NCBI RefSeq assembly: GCF_004328625.1
Contig: NZ_CP032229.1
Span: 4,774,001 to 4,838,000 of the forward strand
Direction: 5' to 3'
Length of the DNA: 64,000 nucleotides
Source of the DNA: Streptomyces seoulensis
Lineage (GTDB): Bacteria; Actinomycetota; Actinomycetes; Streptomycetales; Streptomycetaceae
Positions 1 through 7,797 of the stretch are shown here, piece by piece. The stretch's first letter is position 1, and each line of letters starts with the position of its first letter. The notes below the pieces were generated by a model. That model was not told the DNA's origin and ran no database searches. It worked only from the letters and a program-made list of their open reading frames with translations. The position numbers were made by a program, and so were the translations under genes.

Positions 1-1301
1 AACTGGTCCGGAACTGCGGCCGGTTCACCCTCGCCGACGTGGTCGCCGCGCGGATGGCCGAGCGGCCGGTGCGGATCGCCACCGGCACCGCCTCGGTCAC
101 CGTCTCCGTCATGTATCTGGTCGCCCAGATGGTGGGCGCCGGAAGCCTGGTGGCGCTGCTGCTCGGCGGCTCCGGCGGGGCCGCGCAGGCGTGGACGGTC
201 ATCGGGGTCGGCGCGCTCATGGTGATCTACGTATCGCTGGGCGGGATGCGGGCGACGACCTGGATCCAGATCGTGAAGGCCGTCCTGATGCTGCTCGGGA
301 CGATCGTGATGACCGTGCTGGTCCTGGTGCGGTTCCACGGGGACGTCAACCAGTTGCTGCTGACGGCGGCCGAGCGCAGTGGGCACGGGGCGTCGTTCCT
401 GGCGCCGGGGCTCAAGTACGGCGGTGACTGGACCGCGCGGATGGACTTCATCAGCCTCGGTCTGGCACTGGTGCTCGGCACCGCGGGCCTGCCGCACATC
501 CTGTCCCGCTTCTACACCGTGCCGACCGCTCGGGCCGCGCGGCGTTCCACGGTGTGGTCGATCGGGCTGATCGGCAGTTTCTACCTGATGACGATCGTCC
601 TCGGCTTCGGGGCGACCGCCGTGGTGGGCGCCGACGCGCTGCGCCGGTCCAACGCGGCCGGGAACACCGCGATCCCGCTGCTGGCGCTCGACCTGGGCGG
701 CGGTGCCTCCTCCACCGGGGGAACCGTGCTGTTCGCCGTCGTGGCCGCCGTCGCCTTCGCCACCATCCTCGCGGTGGTCGCCGGGATCACCCTCGCCTCC
801 TCGGCGTCGGTCGCCCACGATCTGTACGCGTCGCTGCGGCGCAGGCCCACCACCCCGCGTGGCGAGGTGGCGGTGGCGCGGATCTCTGCGGCCGCCATCG
901 GTGTCGTGGCGATCGCGCTCGGGCTGCTGGCCCGGAACCTGAACGTGGCGTTCCTGGTCGGTCTCGCCTTCGCGGTGGCTGCCTCGGCGAACCTGCCGAC
1001 GCTGCTGTACTCGCTGTTCTGGCGGAACTTCACCACGCGCGGGGCGGTCTGGGCCGTGTACGGCGGGCTGATCCCCGCGGTGATCCTGGTGCTGCTGTCG
1101 CCCGTGGTGTCGGGGAGCCCCGGCGCGCTCTTCCCCGGCGTCGACTTCCAGTACTTCCCGTTGCAGAACCCGGGCATCGTCTCCATCCCGCTCGGCTTCC
1201 TCGCGGGCTGGCTGGGCACGGTCACCTCGGACGAGGTGCCGGACGAGGCCAAGTACGCGGAGACCGAGGTGCGTTCGCTGACCGGAGCGGGAGCCGTATA
1301 A
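1..1301 (+). CDS. Sodium:solute symporter (SSS family), 5' truncated
   Basis: This is the C-terminal part of a polytopic sodium/solute symporter. The reading frame is open from base 3, so the start lies outside the window; the GTG at 39 is internal. The first visible residues (LVRNCGRFTLADVVAARM) match the conserved segment following a early helix in SSS proteins. About ten hydrophobic segments follow, and the stop is TAA at 1299-1301. Within the family it resembles the acetate/monocarboxylate permeases (ActP-like), but the substrate cannot be read from the sequence. It converges on a CitB-type response regulator gene, the kind of regulator that often controls carboxylate transport. That link is inference. 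Confidence 0.85.
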   Translation, partial: LVRNCGRFTLADVVAARMAERPVRIATGTASVTVSVMYLVAQMVGAGSLVALLLGGSGGAAQAWTVIGVGALMVIYVSLGGMRATTWIQIVKAVLMLLGTIVMTVLVLVRFHGDVNQLLLTAAERSGHGASFLAPGLKYGGDWTARMDFISLGLALVLGTAGLPHILSRFYTVPTARAARRSTVWSIGLIGSFYLMTIVLGFGATAVVGADALRRSNAAGNTAIPLLALDLGGGASSTGGTVLFAVVAAVAFATILAVVAGITLASSASVAHDLYASLRRRPTTPRGEVAVARISAAAIGVVAIALGLLARNLNVAFLVGLAFAVAASANLPTLLYSLFWRNFTTRGAVWAVYGGLIPAVILVLLSPVVSGSPGALFPGVDFQYFPLQNPGIVSIPLGFLAGWLGTVTSDEVPDEAKYAETEVRSLTGAGAV

Positions 1302-1317
1302 GCACGCCGGGCCTGGG

Positions 1318-1383
1318 CGGCGTCACAGCGTCACGGCGTCATGGCGGCACAGTGTCATGACGTCACGTCGTCACGGCGTCACC
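1318..1383. repeat. Degenerate short tandem repeat (CGTCACG-type)
   Basis: Between the symporter and the convergent response regulator, and running into the last codons of the latter, lie about seven or eight degenerate copies of a CGTCACgg-like unit. They include the palindrome TGACGTCA at 1358-1365. No clear rho-independent hairpin is present. The repeat could be replication slippage or a termination region. Confidence 0.6.
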
Positions 1384-2063
1384 CAGGCGTACCGGTGCTC
1401 GGGCCGCCCGGTGTCCCCGTATCTGAGGGACAGCCGCAGGCGCCCCGCCTGCTCCAGGTGGCGGAGGTAGCGCTGGGCGGTGGAGCGGCTCAGCCCCGTG
1501 CGGGAGGCCACTTCGTGCGCCGACAAGGGCTGGTCCGCGCCGTGCAGGACTCCGCAGATGAGGTCCGAGGTCGGCTCCGTGTGGCCGCTCGGCAGCCCTG
1601 GGACCGACGGGGCGGGGGCCGTGCGCAGGGCGCCGAAGATGCGGTCGACCTGCTCCTGGCCGGTCACCCCGCCTCCGCCCACCCGGTCGACGGTGCGGCG
1701 CAGGGCGGCGTAGGAGTCGAGGCGGCCGCGCAGTGCGTTGAAGGTGAAGGGCTTCACCAGATAGTGCAGGGCGCCCAGGCGCATCGCCTGCTGGACGGTC
1801 GTCACATCGCTGGCCGCCGTGATCATGATGACGTCGGTGCCGTGGCCGTGCCGGCGCATCTGGTGGACGAGTTCGAGGCCGGTGCGGTCCGGCAGATAGT
1901 GGTCGAGCAGCACCAGGTCGATACCGCCGCGTTCGACGGCGGCCAGCGCCTGGGCGGCACTGTGGGCGCGGGCGGCCACCCGGAAGCCGGGAACCTTGCC
2001 CACGTACCTGGCGTTGATCTCGGCGACACGGAAATCGTCGTCCACGACCAGCACGTCAATCAT
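1371..2063 (-). CDS. Response regulator, CitB/DcuR family
   Basis: 230-residue two-component response regulator. The receiver domain (about 1-120) has the acidic pair VVDDD near residue 9, phospho-acceptor Asp54 (VLLDHYLPD), Thr/Ser in MITAAS and the conserved Lys in YLVKPF. The C-terminal third carries a helix-turn-helix (SAHEVASRTGLSRSTAQRYLRHLEQ), as in CitB/DpiA/DcuR regulators that answer CitA/DcuS kinases. GGAGAGG precedes the ATG. It is divergent from the ABC importer across 157 bp. The only kinase of the matching family is 4 kb away at 6102-7748, so the pair is probably cognate although split. The target genes are inferred. Confidence 0.9.
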   Translation of the reverse strand: MIDVLVVDDDFRVAEINARYVGKVPGFRVAARAHSAAQALAAVERGGIDLVLLDHYLPDRTGLELVHQMRRHGHGTDVIMITAASDVTTVQQAMRLGALHYLVKPFTFNALRGRLDSYAALRRTVDRVGGGGVTGQEQVDRIFGALRTAPAPSVPGLPSGHTEPTSDLICGVLHGADQPLSAHEVASRTGLSRSTAQRYLRHLEQAGRLRLSLRYGDTGRPEHRYAWVTP

Positions 2064-2123
2064 CGGGCCTCTCCTTCAAGGCCGACGGGCGTTAAACCCG
2101 TGTTTCGGCTCCGCAGTTGTAGC

Positions 2124-2161
2124 GCGAGCAAAACGAGCACAACAGGTTCTTGCGAGCAAAA
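2124..2161. promoter_or_regulatory. Candidate operator: 10-bp direct repeats
   Basis: In the 157-bp divergent region between the response regulator and the ABC ATPase, GCGAGCAAAA occurs twice without mismatch (2124-2133 and 2152-2161), 28 bp apart start to start. Each copy is followed by a looser GCACAA motif (2137-2142 and 2175-2180). The spacing and the A-rich ends would suit binding by the adjacent regulator. This is pattern evidence only. Confidence 0.45.
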
Positions 2162-2220
2162 GAAGGGGTTGCGCGCACAAGACTGCTGCCGGAGCGGCGT
2201 CGCCCCTACCGTCCCGGTGC

Positions 2221-3036
2221 ATGAGCGCAGACACCAGCCCCGCCATCGAGCTGAGGGGCGCGAGCAAGATCTTCAGAACCCCTTCCGGTGATCCGCACAC
2301 CGCGGTGCGCGGTTTGGACCTCACCGTGGAGCGGGGCGAGTTCGTCGCCGTCGTCGGTCCGACCGGTTGCGGCAAGTCCACCACGCTGACCCTGGTCAGC
2401 GGGCTGGAGGAGCCCTCCGAGGGCGAGGTGCTGGTGGCCGGGCAGCCGGTCGACGGCGTCGGCGACCGGGTCGGCTTCGTCTTCCAGCAGGACGCCACCT
2501 TCCCCTGGCGCACGGTGCTGTCCAATGTGATGGCCGGCCCCCGCTTCCGGGGCGTGCCCAAGGCGGAGGCCAGGCAGAAGGCCCGTGAGTGGCTGGCCCG
2601 GGTCGGGCTCGCCGCGTTCGAGGACCGGTATCCGCACCAGCTCTCCGGCGGCCAGCGCAAGCGCGTCGCCCTCGCCGCGACCTTCGTCAACGACCCCGAG
2701 ATCCTGCTGATGGACGAGCCGTTCTCCGCGCTCGACGTGCAGACGCGCGCCCTGATGTCGGACGAGCTGCTGGAGCTGTGGGAGGGCACCGGCTCGTCGG
2801 TCGTCTTCGTCACCCACGACCTGGAGGAGTCCATCGCGCTGGCCGACAAGGTCGTGGTGATGACCGCCGGGCCTGCGACCGTGAAGCAGGTGTTCACGAT
2901 CGATCTGCCCCGGCCGCGCAAGGTGGAGTCCATCCGGCTGGAGCCCAAGTTCATCGAGATCTACCGCGAGATCTGGGAGTCCCTCGGTGAAGAGGTCCGC
3001 ATCACCCGTGAGCGAGGTGCCGCCGATGTCGCCTGA
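2221..3036 (+). CDS. ABC transporter ATP-binding protein (NitT/TauT type)
   Basis: 271-residue cytoplasmic ATPase of an importer of the nitrate/sulfonate/taurine class. Walker A GPTGCGKST is at about 46-54, followed by the Q-loop FQQDATFPW, the signature LSGGQRKR, Walker B ILLMDEPFSALD and the switch His in VTHD. The FPW after the Q-loop glutamine is typical of SsuB/TauB-like ATPases. The chosen ATG at 2221 puts the protein at normal family length; longer upstream reading is unlikely because it crosses the regulator's promoter region. It is the first gene of a three-gene operon with permease and binding protein, overlapping the permease start by 11 bases. Confidence 0.93.
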   Translation: MSADTSPAIELRGASKIFRTPSGDPHTAVRGLDLTVERGEFVAVVGPTGCGKSTTLTLVSGLEEPSEGEVLVAGQPVDGVGDRVGFVFQQDATFPWRTVLSNVMAGPRFRGVPKAEARQKAREWLARVGLAAFEDRYPHQLSGGQRKRVALAATFVNDPEILLMDEPFSALDVQTRALMSDELLELWEGTGSSVVFVTHDLEESIALADKVVVMTAGPATVKQVFTIDLPRPRKVESIRLEPKFIEIYREIWESLGEEVRITRERGAADVA

Positions 3037-3895
3037 GACCGTGACCCCGCCGCTCGCCGACCCCGCCAAGCCGCAGGCCCCGGCACCGTCCCGGTCGCGG
3101 GCCCAGGCCGCACGCAGGCGCCGGGTGATCGTGGTGGTGGCCCGCGTCCTGCTGCTGGTCGGCGTGCTCGGCCTGTGGGAGGGGCTGTCCCGCGCCGAGG
3201 TCATCGACCCGTTCAACTTCTCGATGCCGTCGGAGATCTGGGACCAGATCACGTCCTGGGTGCTGCACGGCACCGCGCTCGGATCCCTGGGCGAACAGAT
3301 CTGGTACACGCTGTACGAGGCGCTGCTGGGCTGGGTCATCGGCGTGGTGGCCGGTGTCGTCCTGGGCATCTCGCTCGGCCGGGTCGCCTTCCTCGCCGAC
3401 CTGTTCGGCCCCTACATCAAGGTGCTGAACTCCATCCCGAGGATCGTGCTCGCCCCGATCTTCCTGATCTGGTTCGGCCTCGGCCCCGCCTCCAAGGTCG
3501 CCTCGGCCGTGGTCCTCGTGTTCTTCCCGGTGTTCTTCAACGCCTTCCAGGGCGCCCGCGAGGTCAACCGCGATCTGGTCGCCAATGCCCGCATCCTGGG
3601 CGCCACCGACCGGCAGGTCACCCTCCAGGTGGTCATCCCCTCGGCCACCTCCTGGATCTTCACCAGCCTGCACGTCAGCTTCGGCTTCGCGCTCATCGGC
3701 GCCATCGTGGGCGAGTACATCGGTGCCACCCGGGGCATCGGCCTGCTCGTCGCCCAGTCGCAGGGCACTCTCAACTCCGCCGGTGTGTACGCCGCGATGG
3801 TGATCCTCGCGGTCGTGGCGCTCCTCGCCGAGGGGCTTCTCACCTTCGCCGAGCGCCGGGTCTTCCGCTGGAAGTCGTCCGACTCCGGTCACTGA
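3026..3895 (+). CDS. ABC transporter permease (NitT/TauT type)
   Basis: Inner-membrane permease of the binding-protein-dependent transport family, about 289 residues with six or seven hydrophobic segments. The EAA loop that docks to the ATPase is visible as NARILGATDRQVTLQVVIPSA. I chose ATG 3026, which has GAGG eight bases upstream and overlaps the ATPase stop. GTG 3008 and GTG 2987 are in frame but would extend into the ATPase gene. The N-terminus is Pro/Ala/Arg-rich before the first membrane segment. It should form a homodimer with two ATPase copies; the substrate is unknown. Confidence 0.92.
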   Translation: MSPETVTPPLADPAKPQAPAPSRSRAQAARRRRVIVVVARVLLLVGVLGLWEGLSRAEVIDPFNFSMPSEIWDQITSWVLHGTALGSLGEQIWYTLYEALLGWVIGVVAGVVLGISLGRVAFLADLFGPYIKVLNSIPRIVLAPIFLIWFGLGPASKVASAVVLVFFPVFFNAFQGAREVNRDLVANARILGATDRQVTLQVVIPSATSWIFTSLHVSFGFALIGAIVGEYIGATRGIGLLVAQSQGTLNSAGVYAAMVILAVVALLAEGLLTFAERRVFRWKSSDSGH

Positions 3896-3954
3896 ACCAC
3901 CGCCCCGCGCGCCGAACTCCCCGCACCCGCACAGTCCCAAGGACGTGACTCCTC

Positions 3955-5022
3955 ATGCGCAAGCGCACCAGAATCGCCTCGCTCACCACCGCTTGTCTGC
4001 TCTCCCTCACCTCGCTCACCGCCTGCGCCAACGAAGTGGCCAGCCACGGTGGTTCGGGGGGAGGCGGCAAGGGCACCAAGGTCAAGATCATGGTCGGCGG
4101 TCTCGACAAGGTCATCTACATGCCCGCCATGCTCACCCAGCGGCTCGGCTACTTCGACGCCGAGGGCCTCAACGTGGAGCTGCTGACCGAGCCCGCCGGC
4201 GCCCAGGCGGAGACCGCGCTCGTCTCCGGCCAGGTCCAGGGCGCCGTCGGCTTCTACGACCACACCCTCGACCTCCAGGTGAAGGGCAAGTCGGTCGAGT
4301 CGGTCGTGCAGTTCTCGCACGCGCCCGGCGAGGTGGAGGTGGTGTCCGCGAAGAAGACGGGCGACATCCACTCGCCCGGCGACTTCAAGGGCCGCAAGCT
4401 CGGTGTCACCGGGCTCGGTTCGTCGACGGACTTCCTCACCAAGTACCTCGCGGTCAAGCACGGCGTCCAGGTGAACCAGTTCAGCCCGGTCGCGGTGGGC
4501 GCCGGGCCGACCTTCATCGCGGCGCTGCAGAAGGGCTCTATCGACGCGGGCATGACCACCGACCCGACCGTCGCCACGATCCTGGCCAAGAAGGCCGGGC
4601 GTGTGTTGATCGACATGCGTACGCCCGAGGGCTCGCAGGAGGCGCTCGGCGGGCCGTACCCCTCGTCAAGCCTGTACATGAACACGGACTGGGTCAACGG
4701 TCACCGGGACACCGTCCAGAAGCTCGTCAACGCGTTCGTCAAGACGCTCAACTGGATGTCCACCCACAGCGCCGAGCAGATCGCGGCCAAGATGCCGTCC
4801 GACTACTCCCAGGGCGACGAGAAGCTCTACGCGGCCGCCATCAAGAGCACCCTGCCGATGTTCACCAAGGACGGCATCATGCCGGCGCGGGGACCGGAGA
4901 CCGTTGAGAAGGTGCTCAAGGCATTCAGTCCCAACATCAAGAACGCCGACGTCGACCTCGACAAGACGTACACCACCGAGTTCGCCGAGAAGGCCGCCCA
5001 GCAGGAGAAGGCCGCCAAGTAG
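3955..5022 (+). CDS. ABC transporter substrate-binding lipoprotein (NMT1/SsuA-like)
   Basis: 355-residue extracellular binding protein. The N-terminus is a lipoprotein signal peptide (MRKRTRIASLTTACLLS..) with lipobox LTAC just before residue 26, so it should be tethered to the outer face of the membrane. The mature part follows the NMT1/THI5-like fold, starting KVKIMVGGLDKVIYMPAMLTQRLGYFDAEGL. This is the solute receptor of the preceding ATPase and permease. The ligand might be a sulfonate, nitrate, a pyrimidine or an aromatic acid, and the sequence does not decide. It ends 26 bp before the IS481-family element, whose insertion split its terminator. Confidence 0.9.
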   Translation: MRKRTRIASLTTACLLSLTSLTACANEVASHGGSGGGGKGTKVKIMVGGLDKVIYMPAMLTQRLGYFDAEGLNVELLTEPAGAQAETALVSGQVQGAVGFYDHTLDLQVKGKSVESVVQFSHAPGEVEVVSAKKTGDIHSPGDFKGRKLGVTGLGSSTDFLTKYLAVKHGVQVNQFSPVAVGAGPTFIAALQKGSIDAGMTTDPTVATILAKKAGRVLIDMRTPEGSQEALGGPYPSSSLYMNTDWVNGHRDTVQKLVNAFVKTLNWMSTHSAEQIAAKMPSDYSQGDEKLYAAAIKSTLPMFTKDGIMPARGPETVEKVLKAFSPNIKNADVDLDKTYTTEFAEKAAQQEKAAK

Positions 5023-5028
5023 GCGCCC

Positions 5029-5040
5029 GGGGGCGCGGGG
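5029..5040. terminator. Left arm of a bidirectional terminator split by the IS
   Basis: The bases before the insertion (GGCGCGGGG at 5032-5040) pair with CCCCGCGCC at 6109-6117 on the other side of the IS, extendable outward by about three pairs. Removing the element and one target copy restores a 9-12 bp stem with a 10-base loop (tgCCTAGAgc) between the convergent binding-protein and kinase genes. The right arm overlaps the last kinase codons. Confidence 0.65.
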
Positions 5041-5042
5041 TG

Positions 5043-5048
5043 CCTAGC
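5043..5048. repeat. IS481-type target site duplication (NCTAGN)
   Basis: CCTAGC abuts the left end of the element and CCTAGA (6101-6106) abuts the right end. The shared core CCTAG fits the 6-bp NCTAGN target known for Bordetella IS481/IS1002. Only the last base differs between the two copies. Confidence 0.75.
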
Positions 5049-6100
5049 TGTATTGATCACGAGCGTTGTTAACGCAGGCAGGGCTTGATCATGGCGAAGG
5101 CCCCCGTGTGTGGTGGAGGTGTCGAATCTTCACCGCACGGAGGCCTTCGTGTCCCACCGTAATGCCCGGCTGACCGTTCACGGCAGGCGACTGCTCGTCG
5201 AACGTGTCCGCTCCGGCCGTCCCGTCGCCCATGTCGCCGCCGAGATGGGCATCTCCCGTCCCACAGCCCACAAGTGGATCCGGCGCTGGCACTCAGAGGG
5301 CGAGAGCGGACTCCTCGACCGCTCCAGCCGTCCCCGCACGACACCGCACCGGACCGCAGCCGCCACCGAGGCGCAGGTCTGCAGGCTGCGACAAGAGCGC
5401 AAGCTGGGCCCGGCACGCATCGGGCCGGTCCTGGGCCTGCCCGCCTCCACCGTGCACCGCATCCTGCTCCGGCACGGCCTGAACCGCCTGGCGTTCATCG
5501 ACCGCCCCACCGGGCAGGTCATCCGCCGCTACGAACGCGCCCGTCCCGGCGAGCTGGTCCACGTCGACGTCAAGAAGCTCGGCCGCATCCCCGACGGCGG
5601 CGGCCACAAGGTGCTGGGCCGGCAGGCCGGCCGGGCCCGGCGCAACAGCGTGGGCTTCGACTACATCCATTCCGCCGTCGACGATCACTCCCGCCTGGCC
5701 TACAGCGAGGTCCACGCGGACGAGAAGGCCCTCACCTGCGCCGACTTCCTACGGCGGGCCGCAGCCTTCTTCGCCGAGCACGGCATCACCCGCATCGAGC
5801 GGGTCCTGACCGACAACGCCTGGCCCTACCGCAAGAGCTTCGCCTGGCAACAGGCACTGGCCGACCTCGGCGCGGCCGGCAAACTCACCCGCATCTACCG
5901 GCCGCAGACCAACGGCAAGGTCGAACGCTTCAACCGCACCCTGCTCGACGAATGGGCCTACCAGCGGCCCTACACCACCAACACCGAACGCACCGAAGCT
6001 CTGACAGACTTCCTCCACACCTACAACCACCACCGCTGCCACACCGCACTCGGCGGCCACCCACCCATCAACCGTGTGAACAACCCTGCGGGTCAATACA
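5049..6100 (+). mobile_element. IS481-family insertion sequence, apparently complete (1052 bp)
   Basis: Terminal inverted repeats begin TGTATTGA at the left end (5049) and end TCAATACA at the right (6100). Over about 25 bases roughly 19 match, including the inner GTTGTT block. The single transposase gene fills the element. Ends TGT...ACA, the CTAG target and the protein family all agree on IS481. Intact repeats, an intact transposase and recognisable target duplication suggest a fairly recent insertion and possible mobility. It lies in the intergenic loop between convergent genes and destroys no reading frame. Confidence 0.92.
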
Positions 6101-6105
6101 CCTAG
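5149..6105 (+). CDS. IS481-family DDE transposase
   Basis: 318 residues. It starts with a helix-turn-helix region (GRPVAHVAAEMGISRPTAHKWIRRW), then a linker helix domain (EAQVCRLRQERKLGPARIGPVLGLPASTVHRIL) and an rve integrase core. Acidic residues are visible in HVDVKKLGRI, VLTDNAWPY and NGKVERFNRTLLDEWAY. I chose GTG 5149 with CGGAGG six bases upstream over the in-frame GTG 5110, which lacks a site. The stop codon TAG (6103-6105) is not inside the element: it comes from the CTAG target duplication beyond the right inverted repeat. Confidence 0.93.
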   Translation: MSHRNARLTVHGRRLLVERVRSGRPVAHVAAEMGISRPTAHKWIRRWHSEGESGLLDRSSRPRTTPHRTAAATEAQVCRLRQERKLGPARIGPVLGLPASTVHRILLRHGLNRLAFIDRPTGQVIRRYERARPGELVHVDVKKLGRIPDGGGHKVLGRQAGRARRNSVGFDYIHSAVDDHSRLAYSEVHADEKALTCADFLRRAAAFFAEHGITRIERVLTDNAWPYRKSFAWQQALADLGAAGKLTRIYRPQTNGKVERFNRTLLDEWAYQRPYTTNTERTEALTDFLHTYNHHRCHTALGGHPPINRVNNPAGQYT

Positions 6106-7748
6106 AGCCCCCGCGCCTCCTCCGCCGCCGGGGCCACCGGATCGCCCAGCGCGTCCGGCAGCACCACCGTGAACTCCGCGCCACCGCCCGCCGCCGCGCC
6201 CACCGAGGCCGAGCCGCCCTGGCGTTCGGCCAGGCGCCGCACCAGCGACAGGCCGATGCCGCGCTTGCCGTGCGCGGGCGGCTCCTTGGTGGACCAGCCC
6301 TCCGTGAACACCGACTCCCGCTGCTCCTCGGGCACGCCCGGACCGGTGTCCCGTACCCGGAGGACCACGGTGCGGCCCTCGGGGCGCAACTCGGCCTCCA
6401 CGCGCGCGTGCGGGGTGCCCGCGACGGCGTCGAGCGCGTTGTCCACCAGATTGCCCACCACGGTGACCAGGCCGCGCGGGTCGATCAGCCGGTCCGGCAG
6501 CCAGGTCTCCTCCGACAGCCTGAGCGCCACCCCGCGCTCGGCGGCGACGGTCGCCTTGCCCACCAGCAGCGCGGCCAGCAACGGGTCCTCGATCCGCTCC
6601 GTGACCTGCTCGGCCGTCGCCCGGTGCTCGCCGACCAGCTCTCCGATGAACTCCGCCGCGTCGTCGTACATCTCCAGCTCCAGCAGCCCGAGCAGGGTGT
6701 GCATGCGGTTGGCGTGCTCGTGGTCCTGGGCGCGCAGGGCGTCGATCAGGCCGTGTGTGGAGTCGAGTTCGCGGCCGAGGCGCTCCAGCTCGGTGCGGTC
6801 GCGCAGGGTGGCCACCGCGCCGCCGTCCTCGGTGGGCATCCGGTTGGCGACCAGGACGCGCCGGCCGCGCACGGTCAGCAGATCGGTGCCGGTCACCCGG
6901 CCGGCCAGGACGTCCGTCGTACGGCCCGCGCCGAGCGCCTCGTCCGGGGAGCGCCCCACGGCCTCGTCCCCGATGCCGAGCAACCGGCCCGCCTCGTCGT
7001 TGAGTAGCCGTATCCGGCCGCCGCGGTCGAGTGCGACCACGCCCTCCCGGATGCCGTGCAGCATCGCCTCGCGCTCCGCGAGCAGCGCCGAGATGTCGGA
7101 GAAGGCCAGGTCACGGGTCTGCCGGTGCACCCGGCGCGAGATCAGCCAGGCGGCCAGCGCACCCACCGCCAACGCGCCCCCGGCGTACGCCAGCAGGCCG
7201 GGGATCGCGCCGAGCAGCCCGGCGCGCACGCTGTCGTACGCGATGCCCACCGAGACCGCGCCGACGATCCGGTGCCCGGCGTCGTACAGCGGCACCTTGC
7301 CACGCGCGGAGCGGCCCAGGGTGCCCCGGTCGATCTCCATCACCTGGCGGCCGGACAGGGCGCGGCTGGGGTCGGTGGAGACGCGGCGGCCGACCTCCCG
7401 GGTGGTCGGGTGGGACCAGCGGGTGCCCCGCGCGTCCATCACCACGATGTACTCGGCGTGCGTGGCCCGCCTGATCCGCTCGGCCTCCCGCTGCACCGGC
7501 CCGTCGGCGGTGGGCCGGGTACGCAGGACGCCCTCGGCGATCGCCGGGTCCTGCGCGGTGGTCTGCGCGATGACCAGCGCCCGGCGCATCGCCTCCTGGT
7601 CCAGCTGTCCGCTGAGCGGCGCCAGGAAGAGCCCGGTCGCCAGGACCGCGACCCCGGCCGCGATCGTCACCTGGGTGAGCAGGACCTGCGCGAACGCCCG
7701 CCGGGGCAGACCGAGTCGCGGACGGCGGGCCGGGGGAGTGGGAGGCAT
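6102..7748 (-). CDS. Sensor histidine kinase, CitA/DcuS family
   Basis: 548-residue membrane sensor kinase. One membrane segment (about 18-42), a periplasmic sensing domain (about 45-190) and a second membrane segment are followed by a cytoplasmic PAS domain (GIREGVVALDRGGRIRLLN). A short dimerization helix carries the putative phospho-His in LRAQDHEHANRMH, and the HATPase domain shows N and G boxes (NLVDNALDA, DTGPGVPEEQ, GKRGIGLSLV). CitA/DcuS kinases usually sense carboxylates. The likely partner regulator is at 1371-2063. The stop TAG lies in the IS target site, so the protein appears intact, but its terminator was split. Confidence 0.92.
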   Translation of the reverse strand: MPPTPPARRPRLGLPRRAFAQVLLTQVTIAAGVAVLATGLFLAPLSGQLDQEAMRRALVIAQTTAQDPAIAEGVLRTRPTADGPVQREAERIRRATHAEYIVVMDARGTRWSHPTTREVGRRVSTDPSRALSGRQVMEIDRGTLGRSARGKVPLYDAGHRIVGAVSVGIAYDSVRAGLLGAIPGLLAYAGGALAVGALAAWLISRRVHRQTRDLAFSDISALLAEREAMLHGIREGVVALDRGGRIRLLNDEAGRLLGIGDEAVGRSPDEALGAGRTTDVLAGRVTGTDLLTVRGRRVLVANRMPTEDGGAVATLRDRTELERLGRELDSTHGLIDALRAQDHEHANRMHTLLGLLELEMYDDAAEFIGELVGEHRATAEQVTERIEDPLLAALLVGKATVAAERGVALRLSEETWLPDRLIDPRGLVTVVGNLVDNALDAVAGTPHARVEAELRPEGRTVVLRVRDTGPGVPEEQRESVFTEGWSTKEPPAHGKRGIGLSLVRRLAERQGGSASVGAAAGGGAEFTVVLPDALGDPVAPAAEEARGL

Positions 7749-7797
7749 GCCGAGACGGTACGCGGAACCGCGCGCGCCTCCCAGGGCGGGCGCCGTG

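Noticed and set aside
1350..1370. TGACGTCA and GTCATGAC palindromes as operators
   Set aside because: They arise from the surrounding CGTCA tandem repeat and lie at convergent gene ends, not at a promoter.
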